This document shows, piece after piece, positions 15,740 to 24,225 of a stretch of 64,000 nt of DNA. Numbering within the stretch: the stretch's first letter is position 1; each line of letters starts with the position of its first letter. The notes beneath the pieces are model-generated. The model did no database searches and was not told the origin of the DNA. It was given only the letters and a program-made list of their open reading frames with translations. The translations under genes and the position numbers were made by a program. Source of the stretch: Pseudomonadales bacterium (GTDB lineage Bacteria > Pseudomonadota > Gammaproteobacteria > Pseudomonadales > IMCC2047); NCBI GenBank assembly GCA_024234615.1, contig JACKNY010000001.1, forward strand, positions 710,501 through 774,500, given 5' to 3'.

Positions 15740-18502
15740 ATGGCGCTGAAGCCGATGGGGTGGTGGTGTATTGTTATGAATAAAGCAGTTCAAAAACTAG
15801 AAAACTGGAATTCTGAACCAGTTAGCGATGCTGGCGTTAAAGTAAGGCACTCCTTGGCAGCCGTTGCGCTACGCAGTTCTGCGGCTCCCATCACCTTGGC
15901 AATTATAATCACAACCCTGCTAGCTTATGCGCTGTTCTTTGCCTCTATCAAACAGCAGCAACTTGACGAGCTTGCACTATTTTCAAAGCAGAGGGTTAAT
16001 TATGAATTGGAAATCTTTCGGTTGGCGGAAGATAACTTAGCGACTCTCAAAGCTGATACGATTGAACAGTTTCAGCAAATCTCTTTAGAAGAGTCGGATC
16101 GATATATCCAAAATACCACTGAGTTGTTGGCTGACGGAACCCGAAGAACGCGTGCTGAGGACTTTGACACACACAGCGAGACACAGATTTTTATTGCCAA
16201 AAATGTTGAACTTAGCGCCCAGGCAAAACGTGCTCTAACAGTGACCGACAAGCTAGTCGCAAAATACGGGTTGGCATGGCGGAATCGGTTCCCCAATCTT
16301 TATTTTATCGGCACCGAAAACTACTCAACAGTACTTTGGTATGAAGAGTCATTTATTTTAGGACTACCCGCTGACTTTACTCATATGGATAAGCCCTATT
16401 ATTTGGTAGGTACGCCCAAATACAATCCGTCAGGCGAAAACAGGTGGACTTCGATCTATTTGGATGACACCAGTCACAAATTGATGGTGAGCAGTATTAT
16501 GCCGCTTTATATCGATAATCAATTTGTGGGAAATTTTGGCCATGATATCTATCTTGATGAGCTGATGGCGCGCACTATTGGAAACCATCCCGATGGTGCA
16601 ATTAACATGCTCATTACCAATACGGGGGAGTTAATCTCACATCCGCAATACATGGGACTTATCGCTGAGAGTGGCAACGCTATTGCGATTGATCAGTCCG
16701 GAGATGAAAATCTCAAAACAATTTATAGGTTGATTCGCAAACAACAGGTAGAGCAGCCAATAGCTAACACTGCACAAAATAAAATAGCCACAGTAGTCGT
16801 TGAGGATAAGGCTTTTGACCGCTATCTGGTAGCGACGCAAATGGGTGAAATGGGCTGGATTATGATTACCGAGTATCCGCGCAGCTTGATTTCGCGGGAG
16901 GCTTTCTACTTAGCGCGCACTGTATTGGTGTTGGGAGCTATTCTGTTGGTGGTCGAATTTATCGTCCTTTTTATGGTCGTGAGACGTAAGGTTTCAGGTC
17001 CATTAGAACAGTTAGGGCTAGCTGCACATTCATGGAAATTAAAACGAACTCAAGCGTTCTTTGCAGATTTTGCCAACCGCAAAGATGAAGTAGGTAGTCT
17101 GTCGCGGGAATTTATGCGTTTGCAGGAGACGATTGACGAACAGTTCGCACAGTTGCACAAAGAAATCGAAGAGCGCACCAGAGCGGAAGAAGCCCTGCAA
17201 AAACAAACTGATGAGCTGAGCCATTTAAATGCCAATCTGGACAGCATGGTGAAGCGGCGTACCGTTGATCTGGAGCGTGAAGTGCATGAGCGCAGCTTAC
17301 TGACAGCGGCGATGGAACATGCGGTTGAAAGTATCATGATTGCCAACGAGAAATTGGAAATAGAGTACGTCAACGCCATGTTTGAACAGCAGTCGGGTTA
17401 CAGTAAGGAAGAAGTATTGGGTAAAACCCCGATGGAGCTAAATCGATTCCACTCGGACTTATCGGCACAGCAGGAAATTTTAGCAGCGGTGAATGTCGGC
17501 AAGATGTGGTCTGGACGAGTGCGTACCCAAACTAAGGATGGGATGATACTGGAAGAAGACGTCAGCATATCACCGATCAGAGATGCCCAGGGCAAGGTGA
17601 CGCACTTTATTGAAGTGAAACGCAATATTACCGAGCGGGTAGCATTAGAGCAGCAGCTCCAGAGTGCACAAAAGTTAGAGTCGATCGGGCAATTAGCAGC
17701 CGGTATCGCCCACGAAATTAATACGCCCATCCAGTACATTGGGGATAACACCAAGTTTTTGAAGGAAGCCCATGGCGATGTAAGTAAGCTGATCGAAAAG
17801 CTGGAAGCGTTACCCCCAGGCGAAGTATCGAAAGAGCAAATTAATCAGTTGCTGGAAACAGCGGATATCAGCTATTTGCAGAAGGAAATACCGCTGGCGA
17901 TAGAGCAATGTCTGGAAGGTGTGGCGCGTGTGGCGAAGATCGTACGGGCAATGAAAGAGTTTTCACATCCATCGAAAGAAAAAGCGCCGTCGGATTTGAA
18001 TAAAGCAATAGAAAGCACGATCACAGTAGCTGCCAATGAATGGAAATACGTAGCGCAAGTGGAGACCAGTTTCGATGAAAGTCTACCGCTGGTGAACTGT
18101 GAACTGGGTGAAATCAACCAAGTGGTGTTGAACATTATTGTGAACGCCGCGCACGCTATTGGCGATGCCAAGAAAGGTGAAGAGAAAGGTGTTATCAGCG
18201 TTAGCACGGCGTATCAGCATGGTTTTGCTGAGATACGTATTGCAGATAATGGCGCCGGAATGCCAGCGTCAGTCAAGGCGAAAATCTTCGATCCATTTTT
18301 TACTACCAAAGAAGTGGGCAAAGGTACGGGCCAGGGCTTGAGTATTGCGCATAAGGTGATAGTAAAGAATCATGGCGGCAGTATTAACGTGGAAAGCACA
18401 TTGGGAAAAGGAACGGAATTCATCATTCGATTACCGGTGAATACACAAGCAGGCGACGATGCTGAGGATGACCAGCAGAGCGCTCCGGCTGGGCTTTTTT
18501 AA
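15740..18502 (+). CDS. Orphan membrane sensor histidine kinase (dCache-HAMP-PAS-HisKA-HATPase)
   Basis: A transmembrane helix lies near residues 50-70, followed by a large periplasmic dCache-type sensor (to about 390) and a second helix (LVLGAILLVVEFIVLFMVV). A HAMP/coiled-coil linker, a PAS domain (about 535-650), the H-box AAGIAHEINTPIQYIGDN and an ATPase domain (NIIVNAAHAIGDA, ADNGAGMP, GTGQGLSIA) follow. The HEINTPIQY variety with an inserted helix is characteristic of one HisKA subgroup often working with detached response regulators. No regulator gene is adjacent. ATG 15776 (MNKAVQKL) is an alternative start; AAGGAG at 15720 is rather far from 15740. The ligand is likely a small organic acid or amino acid, as for other dCache domains, but is unknown. 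Confidence 0.9.
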   Translation: MALKPMGWWCIVMNKAVQKLENWNSEPVSDAGVKVRHSLAAVALRSSAAPITLAIIITTLLAYALFFASIKQQQLDELALFSKQRVNYELEIFRLAEDNLATLKADTIEQFQQISLEESDRYIQNTTELLADGTRRTRAEDFDTHSETQIFIAKNVELSAQAKRALTVTDKLVAKYGLAWRNRFPNLYFIGTENYSTVLWYEESFILGLPADFTHMDKPYYLVGTPKYNPSGENRWTSIYLDDTSHKLMVSSIMPLYIDNQFVGNFGHDIYLDELMARTIGNHPDGAINMLITNTGELISHPQYMGLIAESGNAIAIDQSGDENLKTIYRLIRKQQVEQPIANTAQNKIATVVVEDKAFDRYLVATQMGEMGWIMITEYPRSLISREAFYLARTVLVLGAILLVVEFIVLFMVVRRKVSGPLEQLGLAAHSWKLKRTQAFFADFANRKDEVGSLSREFMRLQETIDEQFAQLHKEIEERTRAEEALQKQTDELSHLNANLDSMVKRRTVDLEREVHERSLLTAAMEHAVESIMIANEKLEIEYVNAMFEQQSGYSKEEVLGKTPMELNRFHSDLSAQQEILAAVNVGKMWSGRVRTQTKDGMILEEDVSISPIRDAQGKVTHFIEVKRNITERVALEQQLQSAQKLESIGQLAAGIAHEINTPIQYIGDNTKFLKEAHGDVSKLIEKLEALPPGEVSKEQINQLLETADISYLQKEIPLAIEQCLEGVARVAKIVRAMKEFSHPSKEKAPSDLNKAIESTITVAANEWKYVAQVETSFDESLPLVNCELGEINQVVLNIIVNAAHAIGDAKKGEEKGVISVSTAYQHGFAEIRIADNGAGMPASVKAKIFDPFFTTKEVGKGTGQGLSIAHKVIVKNHGGSINVESTLGKGTEFIIRLPVNTQAGDDAEDDQQSAPAGLF
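18472..18502 (+). terminator. Possible intrinsic terminator overlapping the kinase stop codon
   Basis: CCAGC (18472) pairs with GCTGG (18488) around an inner GAGC/GCTC pairing, and the right arm is followed by GGGC and six T, the last of which begins the TAA. The stem is imperfect (one bulge), so this is moderate evidence only. Confidence 0.4.
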
Positions 18503-18778
18503 AATGTCTTGATTGGTTATTACCTGTCGTGTTTTACCCTTATTAAAATCCAAAGAAATATCCTGTCCGCTACTGCCCAAACCACGTGTAAGTTATTGCT
18601 CACGCCAACTGTTGGCTATATTTACAGTCGAATGTTTAACCCAATGATATAGCAATATAACTTGCTGAAAATAAACAATAATTGTAATCCGGCATGAAGC
18701 TTGCTTTATCCAGGCTGGCATTGCTTTTTTTAAGGAGCGGCTCAGTCATCTTAATCTAAATAGGACAAGGGAAATTGC

Positions 18779-19789
18779 ATGAAATTAATTAGGACTTTAT
18801 GTGCATCGGCAACACTGGCAATGTGTATTGGCACACCCGCCCATTCGGCGGTGATGTTTAATTTTAACTATACTGACGCAGCGGGTATTGGTTTCAATGC
18901 AGCTGGTTCTACCGGCGTTGATCGAAGGGGTGCATTGCAAAGTGCTGGTGACTATATCAGCACCTTTCTTACTAGCTATACAGCAAATATCTTTATGGAT
19001 GTGAATGGTGCGGAGACAGGTAATAGTACGCTTGCTGCGGCCGGGTCAAATTTTAATTCGGTGGGTGCTTCTGGTTTTGGTAATGCCGGTGACGTGCAGC
19101 GAAAAATTCTTGGTGGCGATGCAGCCGATCCGAATGCATCAGCTGCGGATGGCACAGTCACTTGGAATTTCGAAGATTTTGCTTGGGAATTAGGGAATGA
19201 TTTCCAGGCCGGAGAGTTTGATTTTTTCTCTACCGCCGTACATGAGATATTACACGCATTAGGTTTTGCATCGGAAATCCAGCAAAACGGTAATGACGCA
19301 TATGGTAATGCTGCTGGGACAACCGGTAACTGGACGCCCTTTGATAACTTTATCGCGGACGCTAGCGGTGACCTGATTAACGATGTTACCTTTGCATTGG
19401 ACGGGGCTCGCTGGAGTGCTGTTTCCGTAGCAGGAGGCACCTGTGGTACAGGTTTACTCTTTACTGGTGCGAATGCGATGGCTGCAAACGGTGGTAATGC
19501 AGTTGAAATATACTCCCCAAATCCTTGGGAAGGTGGAAGTTCCGGCTCGCATATGGATGACGCCTGTTACACCATTCCTGGTAATGTCAGCACCTATATG
19601 ATGGAAGCTCAAACCATCGATGGCTTAGGTGTACGCACTATCAGCGCTGTGGAAGTCGGTATGTTCCGTGATATCGGTTATAGCGAATTTGGCCGTACTG
19701 TGACCAATGATGTTCCTGAACCTGCTATTATTTATCTGCTAACAGCTGGGTTGCTGTTGTTGGGTGTACGTCGTCGTCAGTATTCTTAA
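18779..19789 (+). CDS. Secreted PEP-CTERM metalloprotease-like protein (NF038122-type)
   Basis: The signal peptide (ATLAMCIGTPAHSA) precedes a Gly/Asn/Ala-rich mature domain. That domain has a zinc-protease motif HEILHALGF near residue 157 (HExxHxxGF; metzincin-like, with the third ligand a possible downstream residue). The C-terminus is a textbook PEP-CTERM sorting tail: VPEP, a hydrophobic helix (AIIYLLTAGLLLLGV), then RRRQYS. Such tails are cleaved by exosortase (EpsH/XrtA), usually in species making exopolysaccharide. No exosortase gene is in this window. About 275 bp of AT-rich non-coding DNA precede it and a strong terminator follows, so it is probably monocistronic. Confidence 0.88.
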   Translation: MKLIRTLCASATLAMCIGTPAHSAVMFNFNYTDAAGIGFNAAGSTGVDRRGALQSAGDYISTFLTSYTANIFMDVNGAETGNSTLAAAGSNFNSVGASGFGNAGDVQRKILGGDAADPNASAADGTVTWNFEDFAWELGNDFQAGEFDFFSTAVHEILHALGFASEIQQNGNDAYGNAAGTTGNWTPFDNFIADASGDLINDVTFALDGARWSAVSVAGGTCGTGLLFTGANAMAANGGNAVEIYSPNPWEGGSSGSHMDDACYTIPGNVSTYMMEAQTIDGLGVRTISAVEVGMFRDIGYSEFGRTVTNDVPEPAIIYLLTAGLLLLGVRRRQYS

Positions 19790-19843
19790 ATTACATGCTG
19801 CGGGCAGTCATCGCCTGAAATTAGTTGGGTGATGGGATGTCAT

Positions 19844-19872
19844 AAAAGAGCCGACAATTTTGTTGGCTCTTT
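19844..19872 (+). terminator. Rho-independent terminator
   Basis: AAAAGAGCCGACA (19844) and TGTTGGCTCTTTT (19860) form a 13-bp stem with one G-T pair and a short ATTT-type loop, followed by an AT-rich tail. It lies after the PEP-CTERM gene and before the preferred start of the next gene, which argues against the longer reading of that gene. Confidence 0.85.
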
Positions 19873-19888
19873 TACTTTAAGGGAAGCG

Positions 19889-20668
19889 ATGCGTAATTTG
19901 CTTACTATTTTGGGTTCGATCGGCGTATTTTTCCTGAGCTTAGCGCCCGCATCATCGTTGTATGCTAAAAAGATTCCCCTAGGGATAAATTGGCAAAGTG
20001 ATATTTTTGTACAGGAGTATTGGCAGGCAGGCAAAGCGCAATACTGCGTTGCAAATGGAACATCTGTGGATAGTGAAATCCAGGTAGGACGTTGGCCTGT
20101 GGTGGATGCTAAACCCCTCCTGCAATGGGTGGTGGCGGCGGGGGCTACGCGCTGTGTTGATGCGCAGGCGGTTGTCGGCGAAAGGCTGATACAGTTTAAA
20201 CAGAATTCAGGAGCGCGGCTCGGCCTGCTCAATGGCCCACAACGTCCTGAACTGCCGGTAGCAGAGCAGAAAGTCATTAGTGTTAAGGGAATCAACGGCT
20301 CCTGCAATGTTGCCGAACTTTGGTTTGCGCAGGAAAGTATATGGGGCAAGTCGGGGCAGAAAGTGCGAATTACTCTTATGAGTGATGGTGTGTCGACGCT
20401 CTATTTTAGCCGAAGTCCGGGCACCAACGAGAGTAGAGAGTTGTCACTGTTGCAGGCGCGTTCCGATACACTAAGCGTTGATCGCTCTGATGATCAATTC
20501 ATTATTCATGCGGCTAAACAACAGCGGGTTGGTCAGAGACATTCTGTCGAACTGGAGATTGAACTGCCAATTGTTGAACAGCCCTCCATGTTTTTTCTTT
20601 CCGGTAAACAAGCGTTAGCCGATAATGGCTGGCAGTGCCTGATGCGCGCGATTTTAGTGAAGCCATAG
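19889..20668 (+). CDS. Secreted hypothetical protein (259 aa)
   Basis: No recognised family. ATG 19889 is preferred: AAGGGA precedes it by 6 bp, a signal peptide follows directly (LLTILGSIGVFFLSLAPASSLYA), and the longer in-frame start at 19829 would run through a terminator hairpin. The mature part has two pairs of Cys (AQYCV, TRCVDA, GSCNVAEL, WQCLM) that could form disulfides. Its predicted beta-strand alternation (VRITLMSDGVSTLYFSR, HSVELEIELPI) fits an exported beta-rich domain. It is convergent with the lipoprotein aminopeptidase gene, with only 7 bp between the stops. Function unknown. Confidence 0.78.
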   Translation: MRNLLTILGSIGVFFLSLAPASSLYAKKIPLGINWQSDIFVQEYWQAGKAQYCVANGTSVDSEIQVGRWPVVDAKPLLQWVVAAGATRCVDAQAVVGERLIQFKQNSGARLGLLNGPQRPELPVAEQKVISVKGINGSCNVAELWFAQESIWGKSGQKVRITLMSDGVSTLYFSRSPGTNESRELSLLQARSDTLSVDRSDDQFIIHAAKQQRVGQRHSVELEIELPIVEQPSMFFLSGKQALADNGWQCLMRAILVKP

Positions 20669-20675
20669 CCCATTC

Positions 20676-21695
20676 TTACTCGCCTCGCTGTTCCGCCAGC
20701 GCCCTGGAGGCAGCATAAAAACGGGCTAGATCATCATCATTTTCCGAGAGCAGCGCAGTTAATTCAGGAACCAAATCAAAGTAGGTCGATACCGTGCTTA
20801 GCTGCGCATTATTAATCTCTTGATGAAACCAGTGGTCGTAGTCGGACTGTCCGTCCCAGCTTGTTTTTAACGCCAGGTAGTCTTGTTTGAGTTGCGCGAT
20901 TAAAGTGGCTTTCCGGATTCGTTTATCGCTGTCTATTGCGCTTGACGCATAGAGTGTCGCCAGTTTTTTCTGATAACTAATCACTAGGTCAATAAATTCC
21001 CGTTGTTGCCGCTGATCTTCTAGAAAATCTTGATAGGCTGTGGGGTTATTCTGTTGCTGTAGCCATCGTTTCACCCCCTCCTGCGCTACCACAGTAGCAA
21101 AACTTTCATTGAAGACAGTGTCGTCTTTTACATAGAGAAGCTGGTGAGACAATTCATGAAAAAGCAGATTGGCGAGTTCTGCATCCGAACGTTGGATGAA
21201 ACTGCTGAGAATTGGATCTCTAAACCAGCCCAGAGTGGAATAGGCGGCGATACCGGCGACGTAGACATCATAGCCCTGCGCAACTAATTTTGCGGCGTAT
21301 TTGCGGGCATTTTGTTCGGCGTAATAGCCTCGATAATTGGTACAGCCGGCGATGGGATAACACCAAGTCTTGGGTTGCAGGGAAAATTCTGGTGTCGCAA
21401 AGACATTCCAAACAACATACTTTCTATCAAGTGAAACATAGCGGCTATATTGCTTATTGACAGGTAACAGCAGCTGCTCTTCGGCAAAGACACGTAGCTG
21501 CATAACCTTTTTCAGCTGGATTTTTAACTGAGTCGGCGTATCTACGGATGCAATATAATGACTAACCTCTTTGCTCTGGCGTAACAGCCTTAGATGCCCA
21601 TCGACAGCCTGACCATAATATGACAGCGTCTCGCAGCCACTTAAGCCTAACACCAGTAATAAAATGAAAAGCCAGGAAGTGTTGCGGTAATTCAA
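20676..21695 (-). CDS. Putative zinc aminopeptidase lipoprotein (COG4324-like)
   Basis: A lipobox (LLLVLGLSGC) gives a predicted outer- or inner-membrane lipoprotein. The body has the COG4324 hallmarks: CYPIAGCTNYRGYY near 110-125, YVAGIAAYSTLGWFRDPIL, and a zinc motif LLFHELSHQLLYV with a downstream NESFATVVAQEG, i.e. HExxH...E of a gluzincin-like enzyme. Members are annotated as predicted aminopeptidases without proven substrate. The start lies immediately after the stop of the 64-aa gene, so it belongs to the same operon as the YceI gene and the lipoprotein at 22498. Confidence 0.87.
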   Translation of the reverse strand: MNYRNTSWLFILLLVLGLSGCETLSYYGQAVDGHLRLLRQSKEVSHYIASVDTPTQLKIQLKKVMQLRVFAEEQLLLPVNKQYSRYVSLDRKYVVWNVFATPEFSLQPKTWCYPIAGCTNYRGYYAEQNARKYAAKLVAQGYDVYVAGIAAYSTLGWFRDPILSSFIQRSDAELANLLFHELSHQLLYVKDDTVFNESFATVVAQEGVKRWLQQQNNPTAYQDFLEDQRQQREFIDLVISYQKKLATLYASSAIDSDKRIRKATLIAQLKQDYLALKTSWDGQSDYDHWFHQEINNAQLSTVSTYFDLVPELTALLSENDDDLARFYAASRALAEQRGE

Positions 21696-21890
21696 CTAAT
21701 CGGCCTGGCGTTCAGTTGGATGTTGCTTTTGCTCTTGCAACACTTCCCATTCCTGCAATTCGTCCCATAATCGCTCAGCGTCACGAACCAGAGAAGCAAT
21801 GGAAGAGTGTTGGCTAGGATTAGCCATGCTGCCCTGAAATCCGCGCATTGCGCATTCGTAGACAAATTCATTTTTAGTCCAAGTGCTCAT
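21696..21890 (-). CDS. Small hypothetical protein (64 aa) in an envelope operon
   Basis: A 64-residue, mostly charged and helical product (ASLVRDAERLWDELQEWEVL) with no signal or membrane segment. Its ATG overlaps the YceI stop by 4 bp and its stop abuts the aminopeptidase start, so it is sandwiched with no intergenic DNA. That strongly suggests it is translated. No family is recognised; a helical adaptor or chaperone role would be speculative. Confidence 0.68.
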   Translation of the reverse strand: MSTWTKNEFVYECAMRGFQGSMANPSQHSSIASLVRDAERLWDELQEWEVLQEQKQHPTERQAD

Positions 21891-22480
21891 TGAGTTGCCT
21901 CCACCGTAGATGCACGTGTAGCTTGAATAGTGACCTCAATTGTAATAGTTTTCCCTAACAGGCTGGTATCTGCCCAATCACCCTGAGCCATATCGAAATC
22001 AAAGCGGTTGATGCTAATCTGGCCATTACCCATTAGTCTTGATTGGTGTGGTTCCTTAATAATCTCTAAACTGAATGGAAATAGCAGAGGCTTTTCAATG
22101 TTGCGAATGCTGAGCAGGGCCAGGGCCTGATAACGAGCCCCCTGTAGATGCGAGATACTGGTGGTCTTAAATTCTGCTTGCGGCCAGCGAGTGCTATCAA
22201 AAAACTCTGCCGAGCGAAGAATCTGATCTCTTTCGTCCGCTCCGGTATCCACGCTACTGGTTTCAACCCATACTTGGAAGCGGCTTTTACTCAGCCGTTG
22301 AGGGTCAAAGTTAATATCGGCACGATAGTGTTTAAAGCTACCCCTCATAGGGCTGCCTTCCTGTATGGCGATAAATTCCAGCTTACTTTGCGGGTAGTCT
22401 ACCTGCCAGTTGTCGGCCACTGTGAGGGCTGGAAAAATAACGCTGAAAAAGATAGTCAGAAATGTGGATAGATACCTCAT
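21887..22480 (-). CDS. YceI family secreted lipid-binding protein
   Basis: A cleavable signal peptide (FLTIFFSVIFPALTVA) precedes DNWQVDYPQSKLEFIAIQEG, the usual opening strand of the YceI lipocalin-like barrel. HYRADINFDPQ, an SVDTGADERDQILRSAEFFD block and the RFDFDMAQGDW segment are typical. YceI proteins bind polyisoprenoid or fatty-acid-like ligands in the periplasm, but physiological ligands are mostly unknown. It is second in an operon after the 255-aa lipoprotein (17-bp gap). A second, diverged YceI-like protein is encoded at 23383-24114. Confidence 0.92.
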   Translation of the reverse strand: MRYLSTFLTIFFSVIFPALTVADNWQVDYPQSKLEFIAIQEGSPMRGSFKHYRADINFDPQRLSKSRFQVWVETSSVDTGADERDQILRSAEFFDSTRWPQAEFKTTSISHLQGARYQALALLSIRNIEKPLLFPFSLEIIKEPHQSRLMGNGQISINRFDFDMAQGDWADTSLLGKTITIEVTIQATRASTVEATQ

Positions 22481-22497
22481 GGCAGAGTTTTGGAGTG

Positions 22498-23265
22498 CTA
22501 TTTTTTACCTGGGTAATCAAGCATTGGGATAAAGGGATGAAAGGCAATTTTGATTCCTTCCTCCAGCATGTCTTCGTCGTCAAATAGGTTAGAGTTGCGC
22601 GTTGCTTTAGGCGTTCCGGTTTTCATGTTCAAATTATCGATGACTTCGATACCGCCAACGCTATTGAAAAGGAATTTTTTGTCAGAGCGGAATAACGTCA
22701 GACTAATGGAGGAAACGCGGAAGCTTTTAGCCCAATTGTAGTCGCGAGGGACACCGTTGCCGCCTTTTAATCGAGGTTTTCTTTTGACACCATCCCAGGC
22801 GGCATAGTGAGGTGATTTATAGGAGAAATTAACTTTGCGAACGATGAGATCAGTAAACAGAATGCCGTCGACCCCATATTTATCTTTTAGCTCGGTAAGA
22901 GAGTCGCCTAAAATCTGATTGAATCGATCGCGTCGATAGCTAGCAGTAGTGCGGTCATAATAGTCACCATGTTGGTCAATGGCGTTAGCCCAGACGGTAT
23001 CAAATTGATTTCCGGTGACCACTTCGTAGCCGTTTTCCTGTAAATAGTTAGCAACCACCGTATCTACGCGAGATTCTTCATAGCGCAGGTAAGAGGGACT
23101 TTCCTGTGCGTAGTTAACACTGGCGATCACTATTTTTTTGAGTTTAGATTGATTAGTAGCGTCCTCATCTATCTGATAACGATATAGTGTATCGCTATCA
23201 ACCGAAACGGTTGATGCGCAGGAAGCGAGGAACATTAGGCTAAGCACAATAATGAAATGACGCAA
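22498..23265 (-). CDS. Hypothetical lipoprotein (255 aa)
   Basis: A lipobox (LMFLASCAS) marks a lipoprotein. The mature part begins with a beta-rich region (KKIVIASVNYAQESPSYLRY) and a YLQENGYEVVTGNQF motif. VDGILFTDLIVRKVNF and a strand-rich C-terminal half follow. It resembles the generic GNA1162/DUF799 type of secreted proteins with a Rossmann-like core, but I do not assign a family. It is the first gene of the four-gene minus-strand unit (lipoprotein, YceI, 64-aa protein, aminopeptidase), which looks like an envelope-maintenance operon. Confidence 0.75.
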   Translation of the reverse strand: MRHFIIVLSLMFLASCASTVSVDSDTLYRYQIDEDATNQSKLKKIVIASVNYAQESPSYLRYEESRVDTVVANYLQENGYEVVTGNQFDTVWANAIDQHGDYYDRTTASYRRDRFNQILGDSLTELKDKYGVDGILFTDLIVRKVNFSYKSPHYAAWDGVKRKPRLKGGNGVPRDYNWAKSFRVSSISLTLFRSDKKFLFNSVGGIEVIDNLNMKTGTPKATRNSNLFDDEDMLEEGIKIAFHPFIPMLDYPGKK

Positions 23266-23382
23266 GGTTGACTCCCAGTTATTTTAAGGCTGATAAAAGA
23301 GGCTGTTTATTCTAACGAGGCCCATCTGGAAAAACCACCCGTGATGTAATTAAGCACATAATTAGGTGATTTTAACAGTCGG

Positions 23383-24114
23383 TCAATCTTCTCCATATTG
23401 TGCTTGGAAGCTTAAGCGATAGTCTACACCTATCCCATCCTGCACGGCGATGGCGCCTCCGAGAATACTGAACGGGGTGATGCCAAAGGCCTGCTGGGAT
23501 AATTTTAAATGGCCGATGGCGATGATCTCTCCGTTACTTTGACGTAAGGTTATTGGCGTAGTTAGACGCTGCGTCACCCCTTTGATAATGATTGCGATCT
23601 CTGCGCTGACGTTCGGAGGCTTTCCCGAAAGCTGCAGCGCGGTAACTTCAATAAAAGGATGATTTTCAGCGTCCAGCACTTTCGAGCCCAGCATATTACG
23701 GCGCGTACCCTGCCGATCCTTTTCGCTGACGGCTTTAGCGAAATCCGGCCCGGCCATTTCTCGCACTGCGGGTTGATCAACCACTAAACCGGAAACAGGG
23801 AAAATAAGGGTGAAACCTGTTTTGGTTATTTCCGGGTGTAGTTTGACTATGCCGCGGACCTGCGTCGCGGTGATTATGTGGTTATGCCCGAATTTTGCGA
23901 GATGCCCTCCCGCATATACTCTCAGGGCAATATGGATTGATTTTGGGTTAAGGTAAATTGTTTGTGTCGTTTTTGGAAATGGTAATTCGCCTTTGGTGAA
24001 AAGCGGCGATGGCTCTCGCTGGGCCTGCGGAGTAGGGCCGGTGGTGCAACCGACGATACAAACCTGAACGAGGCTTGTGAATAGAAAAGTCCGGAATGAA
24101 AGCTGGAGTGACAT
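23383..24114 (-). CDS. Lipoprotein with diverged YceI-like domain
   Basis: The lipobox is QVCIVGCTT near residue 23. The 243-aa product then shows YceI-like traits: the opening SIHIALRVYAGGHLAKFGHNHIITA, a MAGPDFAKAVSEKDRQGTRR region, FIEVTALQLSGKPPNVSAEI and a closing QDGIGVDYRLSFQAQ. The GHNH motif is the signature used for YceI variants that handle polyprenyl-like or peroxide-related substrates. Lipidation anchors it, unlike the soluble YceI at 21887. The 118-bp space from the 255-aa lipoprotein gene leaves room for another promoter. Function as a ligand carrier is inferred. Confidence 0.8.
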   Translation of the reverse strand: MSLQLSFRTFLFTSLVQVCIVGCTTGPTPQAQREPSPLFTKGELPFPKTTQTIYLNPKSIHIALRVYAGGHLAKFGHNHIITATQVRGIVKLHPEITKTGFTLIFPVSGLVVDQPAVREMAGPDFAKAVSEKDRQGTRRNMLGSKVLDAENHPFIEVTALQLSGKPPNVSAEIAIIIKGVTQRLTTPITLRQSNGEIIAIGHLKLSQQAFGITPFSILGGAIAVQDGIGVDYRLSFQAQYGED

Positions 24115-24225
24115 AGTGTTAGGGCACTAACTCCTTGATTTGTTATCGAAAGAATTACTAGACTCAGTGAGTTTAGCTTAAGACGTTCATGTGCGGCATA
24201 TAAAATTTTTTAGCCAACCAGCGTT

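Noticed and set aside
19829..19888. Longer N-terminus of the secreted 259-aa protein
   Set aside because: It would cross a strong terminator hairpin, has no RBS, and the signal peptide starts at 19889.
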